DNA of 64,000 nucleotides from G963665925 sp050596425 (GTDB lineage: Bacteria > Bacillota > Clostridia > Peptostreptococcales > Acidaminobacteraceae). Location: assembly GCF_050596425.1 (NCBI RefSeq), contig NZ_CP192292.1, forward strand, positions 310,001-374,000. The letters run 5' to 3'. The position numbers and the translations under genes are program-made. Of this stretch, positions 47,838 to 54,646 are shown one piece after another. Within the stretch, counting starts at the first letter, position 1; the number at the start of each line of letters is the position of its first letter. The notes under the pieces were generated by a model that was not told where the DNA came from, ran no database searches, and was given only the letters and a program-made list of their open reading frames with translations.

Positions 47838-48479
47838 ATGGAACCATGTGTGCGTGTCGAGGACATAGTATCATATCAGGATCTATTGGAAGAAGAAGTC
47901 GTTGCGCTTGCTCGCGATGGCGATGACAAGGCATCAGAGTACCTGATCAAGAAGTACAAGAACTTTGTACGGGCTAAAGCGAGATCATATTTTCTCATTG
48001 GGGCTGATCGAGAAGATATCATTCAAGAAGGCATGATTGGGTTATTCAAAGCCATTCGAGACTTTCAAGTTGATAAAATTTCTTCTTTTAGAGCCTTTGC
48101 GGAATTATGTATCACACGCCAGATCATTACGGCCATTAAAACTGCGACAAGACAAAAGCATATACCTCTAAACTCTTATGTTTCATTAAACAAACCGATC
48201 TATGATGAGGAATCCGAGCGTACGCTCATGGATGTTCTTGCGGGAGCGAGAGTTCTTGATCCAGAAGAACTTATAATATCTCGTGAAGAAGTACATAGCA
48301 TTGAAACTAAAATCGGTGAAGTTTTAAGTGATCTTGAGCAAGAGGTGCTGTCTGACTATCTTCAAGGAAAATCTTATCAGGAAATTGCAGAGCATTTGGA
48401 TCGACATGTAAAGTCGATTGACAATGCCCTCCAAAGGGTAAAACGTAAACTGGAAAGATTTCTTGAGGTTAGGAACTGA
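47838..48479 (+). CDS. sigH: RNA polymerase sigma-H factor
   Basis: Sigma-70-family factor that directs early sporulation and stationary-phase genes in spore formers. Region 2 is visible in EDIIQEGMIGLFKAIRDF and FRAFAELCITRQIITAIKTATRQKH; region 4 in LSDLEQEVLSDYLQGKSYQEIAEHLDRHVKSIDNALQRVKRKL. 213 residues from ATG 47838, which has AGGGGGGA 8 bp upstream. An upstream ATG at 47775 lies in the promoter. Its place between rlmB and the tuf region is standard. Its presence hints at, but does not prove, sporulation. Confidence 0.94.
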   Translation: MEPCVRVEDIVSYQDLLEEEVVALARDGDDKASEYLIKKYKNFVRAKARSYFLIGADREDIIQEGMIGLFKAIRDFQVDKISSFRAFAELCITRQIITAIKTATRQKHIPLNSYVSLNKPIYDEESERTLMDVLAGARVLDPEELIISREEVHSIETKIGEVLSDLEQEVLSDYLQGKSYQEIAEHLDRHVKSIDNALQRVKRKLERFLEVRN

Positions 48480-48501
48480 CTGATGTAGCGTCGCATGACC
48501 T

Positions 48502-48578
48502 GCCCATGTAGCTCAGGAGGTTAGAGCGTCGCCTTGGTAAGGCGGAGGCCGGCGGTTCGAGTCCGCTTGTGGGCTCCA
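48502..48578 (+). tRNA. tRNA-Thr (GGT)
   Basis: 77 nt. The acceptor GCCCATG pairs with TGTGGGC, anticodon loop TTGGTAA gives GGT, arm GGTTCGAGTCC, discriminator T and encoded CCA. It lies 22 bp after sigH and 68 bp before tuf. Confidence 0.94.
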
Positions 48579-48646
48579 TTCAATTTGGAACGAAAGACAC
48601 TCGGTTATTGCCGAGAAAAAAGAGACTGTTAAGGAGGAACTTTAAA

Positions 48647-49837
48647 ATGGCTAAGGCTAAATTTGAAAGAAATAAGCCACACGTTAACATTGGTACAATT
48701 GGTCACGTTGACCACGGTAAGACAACTCTTACAGCGGCAATCACAAAAGTACTATTTGATCACTACCAACTAGGTGAGCGTGTAGATTTCGAAAACATCG
48801 ATAAGGCTCCAGAAGAGCGTGAGCGTGGTATCACAATCTCTACAGCACACGTTGAGTACGAAACACCAGCACGTCACTACGCACACGTAGACTGCCCAGG
48901 TCACGCCGATTACGTTAAGAACATGATCACAGGTGCTGCACAGATGGACGGTTCTATCCTAGTAGTATCAGCTGCAGATGGTCCAATGCCACAAACACGT
49001 GAGCACATCCTTCTATCTCGTCAGGTAGGCGTACCTTACATCGTAGTATTCATGAACAAGTGTGACATGGTAGACGATGAAGAACTACTTGAACTAGTAG
49101 AAATGGAAATTCGTGAACTGCTATCTGAGTACGATTTCCCAGGCGACGACACGCCAATCTTCCACGGTTCAGCTCTAAAGGCGCTAGAAGGCGACGAAGA
49201 GTGGGCAGCGAAGATCATCGAAATGTTCGAAACAATCGATGAGTACATTCCAAACCCAGAGCGTGATGTAGACAAGCCATTCCTAATGCCAGTAGAGGAC
49301 GTATTCTCAATCACTGGTCGTGGTACAGTTGCAACAGGTCGTGTAGAGCGTGGTGTAATCAACGTATCAGAAGAAGTAGAAATCGTTGGTCTAGCAGAAG
49401 AAAAGCGTAAAGTTGTTGTAACAGGTGTTGAAATGTTCCGTAAGCTTCTAGATAGAGGCGAAGCAGGCGACAACATCGGCGCACTACTACGTGGTGTACA
49501 AAGAACAGAAATCGAGCGTGGTCAAGTACTAGCTAAGCCTGGTTCAGTAAACCCACACACGAAGTTCGAAGCACAAGTATACGTACTAAAGAAAGAAGAA
49601 GGCGGACGTCACACACCATTCTTCAACAACTACCGTCCACAGTTCTTCTTTAGAACAACAGACGTAACAGGCGCAATTGCTCTTCCAGAAGGTACAGAAA
49701 TGTGCATGCCTGGGGACAACATCGAAATGGTTGTAGAGCTAATCGCACCAATCGCAGTAGAAGAAGGCCTAAAGTTCTCTATCCGTGAGGGTGGACGTAC
49801 AGTAGGTGCTGGTTCTGTAATTAAGATCCTAGAATAA
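48647..49837 (+). CDS. tuf: Elongation factor Tu
   Basis: Brings aminoacyl-tRNA to the ribosome. G1 GHVDHGKT, G3 DCPGHADY and G4 NKCDMVDDEEL are intact, with the effector threonine in GITISTAHVEYET. 396 residues from ATG 48647, with AAGGAGG 8 bp before it; a longer frame from 48569 would run back into tRNA-Thr and is rejected. Codon use is extremely biased (CTA, GTA, CGT, CCA), as for the most highly expressed genes. It is followed by a strong terminator. Confidence 0.98.
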   Translation: MAKAKFERNKPHVNIGTIGHVDHGKTTLTAAITKVLFDHYQLGERVDFENIDKAPEERERGITISTAHVEYETPARHYAHVDCPGHADYVKNMITGAAQMDGSILVVSAADGPMPQTREHILLSRQVGVPYIVVFMNKCDMVDDEELLELVEMEIRELLSEYDFPGDDTPIFHGSALKALEGDEEWAAKIIEMFETIDEYIPNPERDVDKPFLMPVEDVFSITGRGTVATGRVERGVINVSEEVEIVGLAEEKRKVVVTGVEMFRKLLDRGEAGDNIGALLRGVQRTEIERGQVLAKPGSVNPHTKFEAQVYVLKKEEGGRHTPFFNNYRPQFFFRTTDVTGAIALPEGTEMCMPGDNIEMVVELIAPIAVEEGLKFSIREGGRTVGAGSVIKILE

Positions 49838-49868
49838 GAATTAAACGACTGCTTAATAAGAAGATCAT

Positions 49869-49897
49869 AGGGCTGGGATCTCCCAGCCCTTTTCTTG
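49869..49897 (+). terminator. Terminator after tuf
   Basis: A 10-bp GC-rich stem (49869-49878 with 49881-49890) with a 2-nt loop, then TTTCTTG. Confidence 0.88.
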
Positions 49898-50179
49898 TCC
49901 CAAGGTGAAACAATGATGCAAGGTCCTAAAATGGGAAAATGTAGTTGAAATTGTTTTTATAAAGTGACAAAGAATTCGTGACTTCTAAAGCTAAGACTTG
50001 ATGATCTTTGCTGAAAATACACCATTTGGAAGCATGAAAAAAGCCGAATAAAAAATGATTGACACGCCTATTTCTTTGTGATAGGTTAAGTTAGTGATGT
50101 TACAGTGGTGTATGTTGTGCGTAGACACATACGGCATAGATTATATAAATACTAATAATCTTAGTTAGGAGGTGTCAGG
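49898..50179 (+). other. Intergenic region tuf-rpmG
   Basis: No gene is seen. It contains the rpmG promoter at 50059-50087 and a weak hairpin GTATGT/ACATAC around 50112-50134. Confidence 0.45.
50059..50087 (+). promoter_or_regulatory. Promoter of rpmG-secE-nusG
   Basis: TTGACA (50059-50064), 17 bp and TAGGTT (50082-50087). Confidence 0.6.
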
Positions 50180-50329
50180 ATGAGAGTGAAAATCACGATG
50201 GCATGTACAGAGTGCAAGAACAGAAATTACAACACGACGAAGAACAAGAAGACGACTCCAGATCGTGTTGAAATGAAGAAGTACTGCAAATTCTGTAAGA
50301 AGCACACAGATCATAAAGAAACAAAATAA
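50180..50329 (+). CDS. rpmG: Ribosomal protein L33
   Basis: 49 residues, MRVKITMACTECKNRNY at the start. Four cysteines in two pairs (CTEC and CKFC) make this the zinc-binding (C+) form of L33. TAGGAGGTG lies before the start. L33-SecE-NusG is the conserved order in Firmicutes. Confidence 0.96.
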   Translation: MRVKITMACTECKNRNYNTTKNKKTTPDRVEMKKYCKFCKKHTDHKETK

Positions 50330-50383
50330 TAGCCCGGACGATTCGCGTGATTCAAATATGATTTGCGGTGTGTTTTGCTTGCC
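50330..50383 (+). repeat. Diverged repeat, copy A (rpmG-secE gap)
   Basis: Starts TAGCCCGGACGATTC and contains ATGATTTGCGG and CTTGC. The same order of blocks recurs at 54189-54246 (TAGCCCGGATGATTC, ATGATTTGCAG, CTTGC). Nature unknown. Confidence 0.5.
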
Positions 50384-50488
50384 TAGCTTTCAAAACGCGT
50401 GCATATAAATAAGTGAATTTCCTGGACAATCCGAGCGGACAGCTTTGGAACGCAGACAAACAAAATCAATCCGAAGGATGTGAATGCA

Positions 50489-50692
50489 ATGGCTGCACAA
50501 ACAGATGTACAAAAGAAGGGGAACAAAAACTTCTTCAAAGGTGTACGTGCTGAACTTAAAAAAGTAACTTGGCCAAACAAGAATGAGCTTCTGTCATATA
50601 CAACAGTGGTGCTTGTTATCTGTGGTCTTATGACGGCAGGCTTGTGGGTTGTGGATGCGGTATTTAACAACCTTCTAAAGTTGGTCATGTAA
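50489..50692 (+). CDS. secE: Preprotein translocase subunit SecE
   Basis: 67-residue single-span membrane protein that clamps SecY. The amphipathic FFKGVRAELKKVTWPNKNEL motif precedes one transmembrane helix (SYTTVVLVICGLMTAGLWVV). A GTG at 50480 is open, but the GAAGGATG ribosome site covers it, so ATG 50489 is chosen. nusG follows after 62 bp. Confidence 0.94.
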   Translation: MAAQTDVQKKGNKNFFKGVRAELKKVTWPNKNELLSYTTVVLVICGLMTAGLWVVDAVFNNLLKLVM

Positions 50693-50754
50693 CTTAAAGT
50701 ATTGAACATGGGAGGGCGGCGTCTATCGTCATCTTATGATGGAGGGTAGGATCT

Positions 50755-51279
50755 ATGTCTGAAAGAGAAGCGAAATGGTATGTTGTCCATACGTACTCTG
50801 GACACGAGAACAAGGTAAAAGCGAATATCGAAAAAATCGTGGAAAACAGAGGCATGGAAGACATAATCCTCGAAGTAGCTGTTCCCACAGAAGAAGTCGT
50901 AGAGATGAAAAACGGCAAAAAGAAGATCAAGTCTAAGAAAATTTTCCCGGGCTATTGTATCGTGAAGATGATCATGACGGATGAATCTTGGTATGTTGTT
51001 CGTAATACTCGCGGCGTAACTGGATTTGTTGGACCGGCATCGAAACCTATTCCGCTTACTGATCAAGAAGTGGTTAATATGGGCATTGAGGAAAGACAAG
51101 TTGTCGACATCGACGTTGTCGTTGGCGACATGATTCGAGTTGTATCTGGACCTTTTGATACCTTTGAAGGTGTCGTAGAAGAAGTTCATCCAGAAAAACA
51201 ATCTCTAAAGGTTCTGATATCAATGTTTGGCCGAGAAACGCCAGTAGAACTCGAATTTTCACAAGTTCAAAAGCTGTAA
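50755..51279 (+). CDS. nusG: Transcription termination/antitermination protein NusG
   Basis: 174 residues: an NGN domain (KWYVVHTYSGHENKVKANIE, FPGYCIVKM, WYVVRNTRGVTGFVG) and a C-terminal KOW domain (VGDMIRVVSGPFDTFEGVVEEV). Binds RNA polymerase at the clamp and modulates pausing, and couples to ribosome or Rho. GGAGGGTAGG precedes ATG. Start of the nusG-rplK-rplA block. Confidence 0.97.
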   Translation: MSEREAKWYVVHTYSGHENKVKANIEKIVENRGMEDIILEVAVPTEEVVEMKNGKKKIKSKKIFPGYCIVKMIMTDESWYVVRNTRGVTGFVGPASKPIPLTDQEVVNMGIEERQVVDIDVVVGDMIRVVSGPFDTFEGVVEEVHPEKQSLKVLISMFGRETPVELEFSQVQKL

Positions 51280-51326
51280 TCAGCTTGAACATATATCAAA
51301 TGTTATTTATCAAGGAGGTGTAACGC

Positions 51327-51752
51327 ATGGCTAAGAAGGTTATGGGTCTGATCAAGCTTCAGATTCCTGCAGGTAAAGCTACTCCAGCTCCACCGGTAGG
51401 TCCTGCACTAGGTCAGCACGGCGTTAACATTATGCAGTTTACAAAGGAATTCAATGCAAGAACAGCAGATCAAGCTGGTATGCTTATTCCGGTTGTAATC
51501 TCAGTTTACCAAGACAGATCATTCTCTTTCATTACTAAGACTCCACCAGCGGCAGTTCTTATTAAGAAAGCTTGTGGTATCAAGTCTGGTTCTGGCGTGC
51601 CTAACAAAGACAAGGTCGCAACAATCACTCAAGCTCAACTTAAAGAAATCGCTGAGCTTAAAATGCCTGATCTAAATGCTGCATCAGTTGAATCTGCAAT
51701 GCGCATGATCGCTGGTACTGCACGTTCTATGGGCGTTGTAGTCGAAGAGTAA
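51327..51752 (+). CDS. rplK: Ribosomal protein L11
   Basis: 141 residues, MAKKVMGLIKLQIPAGKATPAPPVG-type start and the proline-rich N-terminal domain that binds thiostrepton and stringent factor. The C-terminal rRNA-binding domain contains GTARSMGV. AAGGAGGTG before the start. Confidence 0.97.
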   Translation: MAKKVMGLIKLQIPAGKATPAPPVGPALGQHGVNIMQFTKEFNARTADQAGMLIPVVISVYQDRSFSFITKTPPAAVLIKKACGIKSGSGVPNKDKVATITQAQLKEIAELKMPDLNAASVESAMRMIAGTARSMGVVVEE

Positions 51753-51808
51753 GTTTCCGTCCTCGTGGGAGGATCGTACCGCTATTACCACAAAGGAGGT
51801 AAAGTAAT

Positions 51809-52501
51809 ATGGCAAAAAAGGGTAAAAGATACTCTGAAGTTGCTAAGCTAGTTGATCGTAGCAAGTCTTACGATGCTGCTGAAGCAATCTCACTACTGAA
51901 GCAAACTGCTAAAGCTAAATTTGACGAAACAGTTGAGCTTCACATTAAACTAGGTGTTGACGGTCGTCACGCTGACCAGCAGGTTCGTGGTGCAATTGTA
52001 CTACCGAACGGTACTGGTAAATCTAAAAAAGTTCTCGTAATTGCTAAAGGCGAGAAGGCTGAAGAAGCTAAAGCTGCAGGCGCGGATTTTGTTGGCGCTG
52101 AAGATATGATTCAAAAGATTCAATCCGAAAACTGGTTTGATTTCGACGTTCTTGTTGCAACACCTGACATGATGGGTCTTGTAGGTCGTCTAGGTCGTGT
52201 CCTAGGTCCTAAAGGTCTTATGCCTAACCCTAAGTCTGGTACAGTAACATTTGATATCGAAAAAGCTGTAAACGAAATCAAAGCAGGTAAAGTTGAGTAC
52301 CGTCTTGACAAGACTAATATCGTTCACGTTTCGATCGGTAAAGTGTCTTTCGAAGACGAAAAACTTGCTGAAAACCTTAATGCACTAATGGAAGCTATCG
52401 TTAAAGCTAAGCCAGCGGCTGCAAAAGGTATTTACCTGAAGAGTGTTACAATGACAAGCACAATGGGTCCTGGTATCAAACTAAACCCAATTCAATTTTA
52501 A
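51809..52501 (+). CDS. rplA: Ribosomal protein L1
   Basis: 230 residues. L1-stalk protein and, in other bacteria, autogenous repressor of rplKA. Signature VATPDMMGLVGRLGRVLGPKGLMPNPKSGT is clear in the middle. The rplK-rplA gap (57 bp) contains CCTCGTGGGAGG, a hairpin that could carry an L1 site. AAAGGAGG precedes the start. Confidence 0.97.
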   Translation: MAKKGKRYSEVAKLVDRSKSYDAAEAISLLKQTAKAKFDETVELHIKLGVDGRHADQQVRGAIVLPNGTGKSKKVLVIAKGEKAEEAKAAGADFVGAEDMIQKIQSENWFDFDVLVATPDMMGLVGRLGRVLGPKGLMPNPKSGTVTFDIEKAVNEIKAGKVEYRLDKTNIVHVSIGKVSFEDEKLAENLNALMEAIVKAKPAAAKGIYLKSVTMTSTMGPGIKLNPIQF

Positions 52502-52519
52502 TTATTTTTAAAATTAGTA

Positions 52520-52548
52520 TTGACAATTATATAGTACCGCTATATAAT
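52520..52548 (+). promoter_or_regulatory. Promoter of rplJ-rplL
   Basis: Perfect consensus TTGACA (52520-52525), 17 bp, TATAAT (52543-52548), starting 19 bp after the rplA stop. Confidence 0.9.
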
Positions 52549-52564
52549 ATGCTTGTTTGAAAAT

Positions 52565-52640
52565 GAATACACACCGTAGACAGTAGGTGCGTAAAGCTTA
52601 ATTTCCTACCGAGGTATTGATAAATGCGTTCGTGAAACTA
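52565..52640 (+). ncRNA. L10 leader (autoregulatory site for L10-L12)
   Basis: CACACCGTAGACAGTAGGTG followed by TTTCCTACCGAGGTATT is the usual pattern of the Firmicutes L10 leader, which binds the L10(L12)4 complex to control the operon. The promoter lies just before, an attenuator just after. Ends approximate. Confidence 0.8.
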
Positions 52641-52651
52641 TGTGCATGAGC

Positions 52652-52694
52652 CAGCCTCTCTACTTTGTCTAAAAATAGAGAGGCTGTTTTTATT
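52652..52694 (+). terminator. Attenuator between L10 leader and rplJ
   Basis: CAGCCTCTCTA (52652-52662) pairs with TAGAGAGGCTG (52676-52686) followed by TTTTTATTT. It probably terminates when L10 is in excess. Confidence 0.85.
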
Positions 52695-52733
52695 TATTGA
52701 TGCCAGAAAACTGCTTTTTAAGGAGGTGGACTG

Positions 52734-53240
52734 ATGTCAAGCAATCTAGATCGTAAGAAGGCGATTGTTGAAGAAATCAAAACAAAATTTGAAGGTTCTC
52801 AATCAGCAGTAGTTGTTGATTACCGTGGTCTGACAGTTGAAGAGGTTACTGAACTTCGTAATAAGTTCCGTGAAGCTAACGTTGAATACAAAGTTTACAA
52901 GAACAATCTTGTGAAAATTGCAATCAAGGATACAGCTTTCGAAGGCCTTGCAGCTGATCTAACAGGTCCTAATGCAATCGCATTCGGCCTTGAAGATGCT
53001 GTTGCACCAGCTAAGATCGTTAAGGATTTTGCAAAAGATCATGAAAAACTAGAACTTAAATCAGGCGTTGTTGAGAGCGTATACTACGACAACTCAATGA
53101 TCATGGAAATCGCCAATCTTCCATCAAAAGAAGAACTTATCGGCCGTTTCATGGGTTCTATCAAGGCTCCTGTTTCAAACTTCGCTTACTTCCTGACAAA
53201 TCTTGCAGAGAAGAAAGAAGAAGAAGGCGCAGAAGCGTAA
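52734..53240 (+). CDS. rplJ: Ribosomal protein L10
   Basis: 168 residues. Base of the L12 stalk. N-terminal rRNA-binding part (LDRKKAIVEEIKTKF, VVVDYRGLTVEEVTELR, YKVYKNNLVKIA) and a C-terminal helical spine that holds L12 dimers. AAGGAGGTGG precedes ATG. Transcribed with rplL from the L10-leader promoter. Confidence 0.97.
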   Translation: MSSNLDRKKAIVEEIKTKFEGSQSAVVVDYRGLTVEEVTELRNKFREANVEYKVYKNNLVKIAIKDTAFEGLAADLTGPNAIAFGLEDAVAPAKIVKDFAKDHEKLELKSGVVESVYYDNSMIMEIANLPSKEELIGRFMGSIKAPVSNFAYFLTNLAEKKEEEGAEA

Positions 53241-53303
53241 TATTTTTATCAAATTGTAATTTACTGTTTAGTGAAACATATGTATATCGGAGGTGTTCGT
53301 AAG

Positions 53304-53666
53304 ATGACTAAAGATCAAATCATTGAAGCGATTAAGGGTATGTCTATCCTAGAAATCAAGGAACTAGTTGAAGCATGTGAAGAAGAATTCGGCGTATCTG
53401 CATCTGCACCAGTTATGGTTGCTGGTGGAGCTGCTGGCGGAGCTGCAGAAGAAAAGTCTGAATTTGACGTTGTTCTTCAATCAGCTGGCGCTAAGAAAAT
53501 CGGCGTAATCAAGGTTGTTCGTGAAATCACTGGTCTAGGCCTAAAAGAAGCTAAGGCTCTTGTTGATGGTGCTCCTGAGACAGTTAAAGAAGCAGTAGCT
53601 AAAGAAGAAGCAGAAGAAATGAAAGCTAAGCTTGAAGAAGCTGGCGCATCTGTAGAACTTAAGTAA
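53304..53666 (+). CDS. rplL: Ribosomal protein L7/L12
   Basis: 120 residues. N-terminal dimer domain (MTKDQIIEAIKGMSILEIKELVEACE), an Ala/Gly hinge, and the C-terminal factor-binding domain (EFDVVLQSAGAKKIGVIKVV, GLGLKEAKALVDGAP). ATG 53304 has CGGAGGTG 8 bp upstream; the longer open frame from 53271 has no ribosome site. A large hairpin follows. Confidence 0.97.
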   Translation: MTKDQIIEAIKGMSILEIKELVEACEEEFGVSASAPVMVAGGAAGGAAEEKSEFDVVLQSAGAKKIGVIKVVREITGLGLKEAKALVDGAPETVKEAVAKEEAEEMKAKLEEAGASVELK

Positions 53667-53687
53667 TTTTATTACGGTGTGTTCATT

Positions 53688-53726
53688 GCGACGGCTGGAA
53701 ATGGAAACATTCCCGCCGTCGCTTTA
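53688..53726 (+). terminator. Terminator or attenuator after rplL
   Basis: GCGACGGC (53688-53695) pairs with GCCGTCGC (53715-53722), with an inner partial stem, and TTTAATT follows. A partial terminator between rplL and rpoB is usual in bacteria. Confidence 0.7.
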
Positions 53727-53734
53727 ATTCTACA

Positions 53735-53973
53735 TCCCAAATCTTCGATTTGGATATGTAGTTTACTCCCAGAACGGAGCGCAGCGAAGTGAAGAGAGTG
53801 TCTTCCTGACTGCCCGAAGGGCAATTGAATCCCAAATCTTTGATTTGGATATGTAGTTTACTCCCTGAACGAAGTGAAGAGAGTGTCTTCCTAACTGCCC
53901 GAAGGGCAATTGAATCCCAAATCTTCGATTTGGATATGTAGTTTACTCCCTAAGCGAAGCGCAGTGCAGTGAC
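53735..53973 (+). repeat. Tandem hairpin-rich repeat, 2.7 copies, between rplL and rpoB
   Basis: Units start at 53735 (95 nt), 53830 (85 nt) and 53915 (partial). Each begins TCCCAAATCTTCGATTTGG (hairpin CCAAATC/GATTTGG), then ATATGTAGTTTACTCCC; units 1 and 2 end with TGCCCGAAGGGCA (hairpin) and ATTGAA. Unit 2 lacks about 10 nt of the GAGCGCAG section. Units are otherwise nearly identical. There are no spacers, so this is not a CRISPR array. Confidence 0.85.
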
Positions 53974-54188
53974 GAAATATTTCCTCGGAATGTTTTACTG
54001 CAAAAGCAGGACGTGTCTGGTGATGAACATATGAGCACACAGCAATCTTCGTAAATGAAAAGGAAGAACTTTAGAAGGATCTGAAGTTCTATTTTTATGG
54101 CATGAATTCGTGGTAGATATTTACTTGGACGGGACAAGATTTGTCTAAGTAAATGCCCCGTCTAAGTAAATATTTATTATACATGACT

Positions 54189-54246
54189 TAGCCCGGATGA
54201 TTCATGACGTTTATCCATGATTTGCAGCGAATTGACTTTGACTTGC
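54189..54246 (+). repeat. Diverged repeat, copy B (rplL-rpoB gap)
   Basis: Partner of 50330-50383. In this copy GCAGC (54224-54228) and GCTGC can form a stem, with ATTCATG/CATGAAT outside it. Confidence 0.5.
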
Positions 54247-54346
54247 TGCATGAATACTCTTAAATCAAGTCATTTCAAATATCTTGCATATCAAAATAAA
54301 TTCTAGCAATAATCCGGACATAAATTGAAAGTATTGAAGAATACTA

Positions 54347-54383
54347 TTGACACGATAATCCAAGTGTAGTATCATTTTATAAT
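54347..54383 (+). promoter_or_regulatory. Promoter of rpoB-rpoC
   Basis: TTGACA (54347-54352), 17 bp, TATCAT (54370-54375); a second -10-like TATAAT lies at 54378-54383. It is about 260 bp before rpoB, giving a long leader. Confidence 0.7.
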
Positions 54384-54646
54384 GCCATACGTATGTAAAG
54401 TTGATCGTTAAAATCGGGGACATATCGCTTTTTTGGCGTTTTTTGTGTTTCGATGGGCGACTTTATGTATAAGTATATATAGTGCCCTTACGTGTTTGAA
54501 TGCAGGTCCCGAAGATCTAATGTGGGAGAGTCAGGAAACACGGGGGACGGTTTGTTTGTAGGTTAAGGGAAGTCTCCCTAAGAAATATCAAGATGAATTT
54601 TCATCCACGGAGCCTTTAATTATTTAGCATGAGGGGTGAAGTTTGA

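Larger units (their letters stand above)
53974..54646 (+). other. Rest of the rplL-rpoB intergenic region
   Basis: About 670 bp without a gene. It has the second copy of a diverged repeat (54189-54246), the rpoB promoter (54347-54383) and a 260-nt leader with short GC/T-rich pieces such as TCGCTTTTTTGGCGTTTTTT near 54426. The whole gap of 980 bp is much longer than usual. Confidence 0.6.

Noticed and set aside
48569..48646. N-terminal extension of tuf
   Set aside because: It begins inside tRNA-Thr; the conserved EF-Tu start and AAGGAGG place the start at 48647.
53735..53973. CRISPR array
   Set aside because: Repeats are directly adjacent, 85-95 nt long and without unique spacers; no cas genes.
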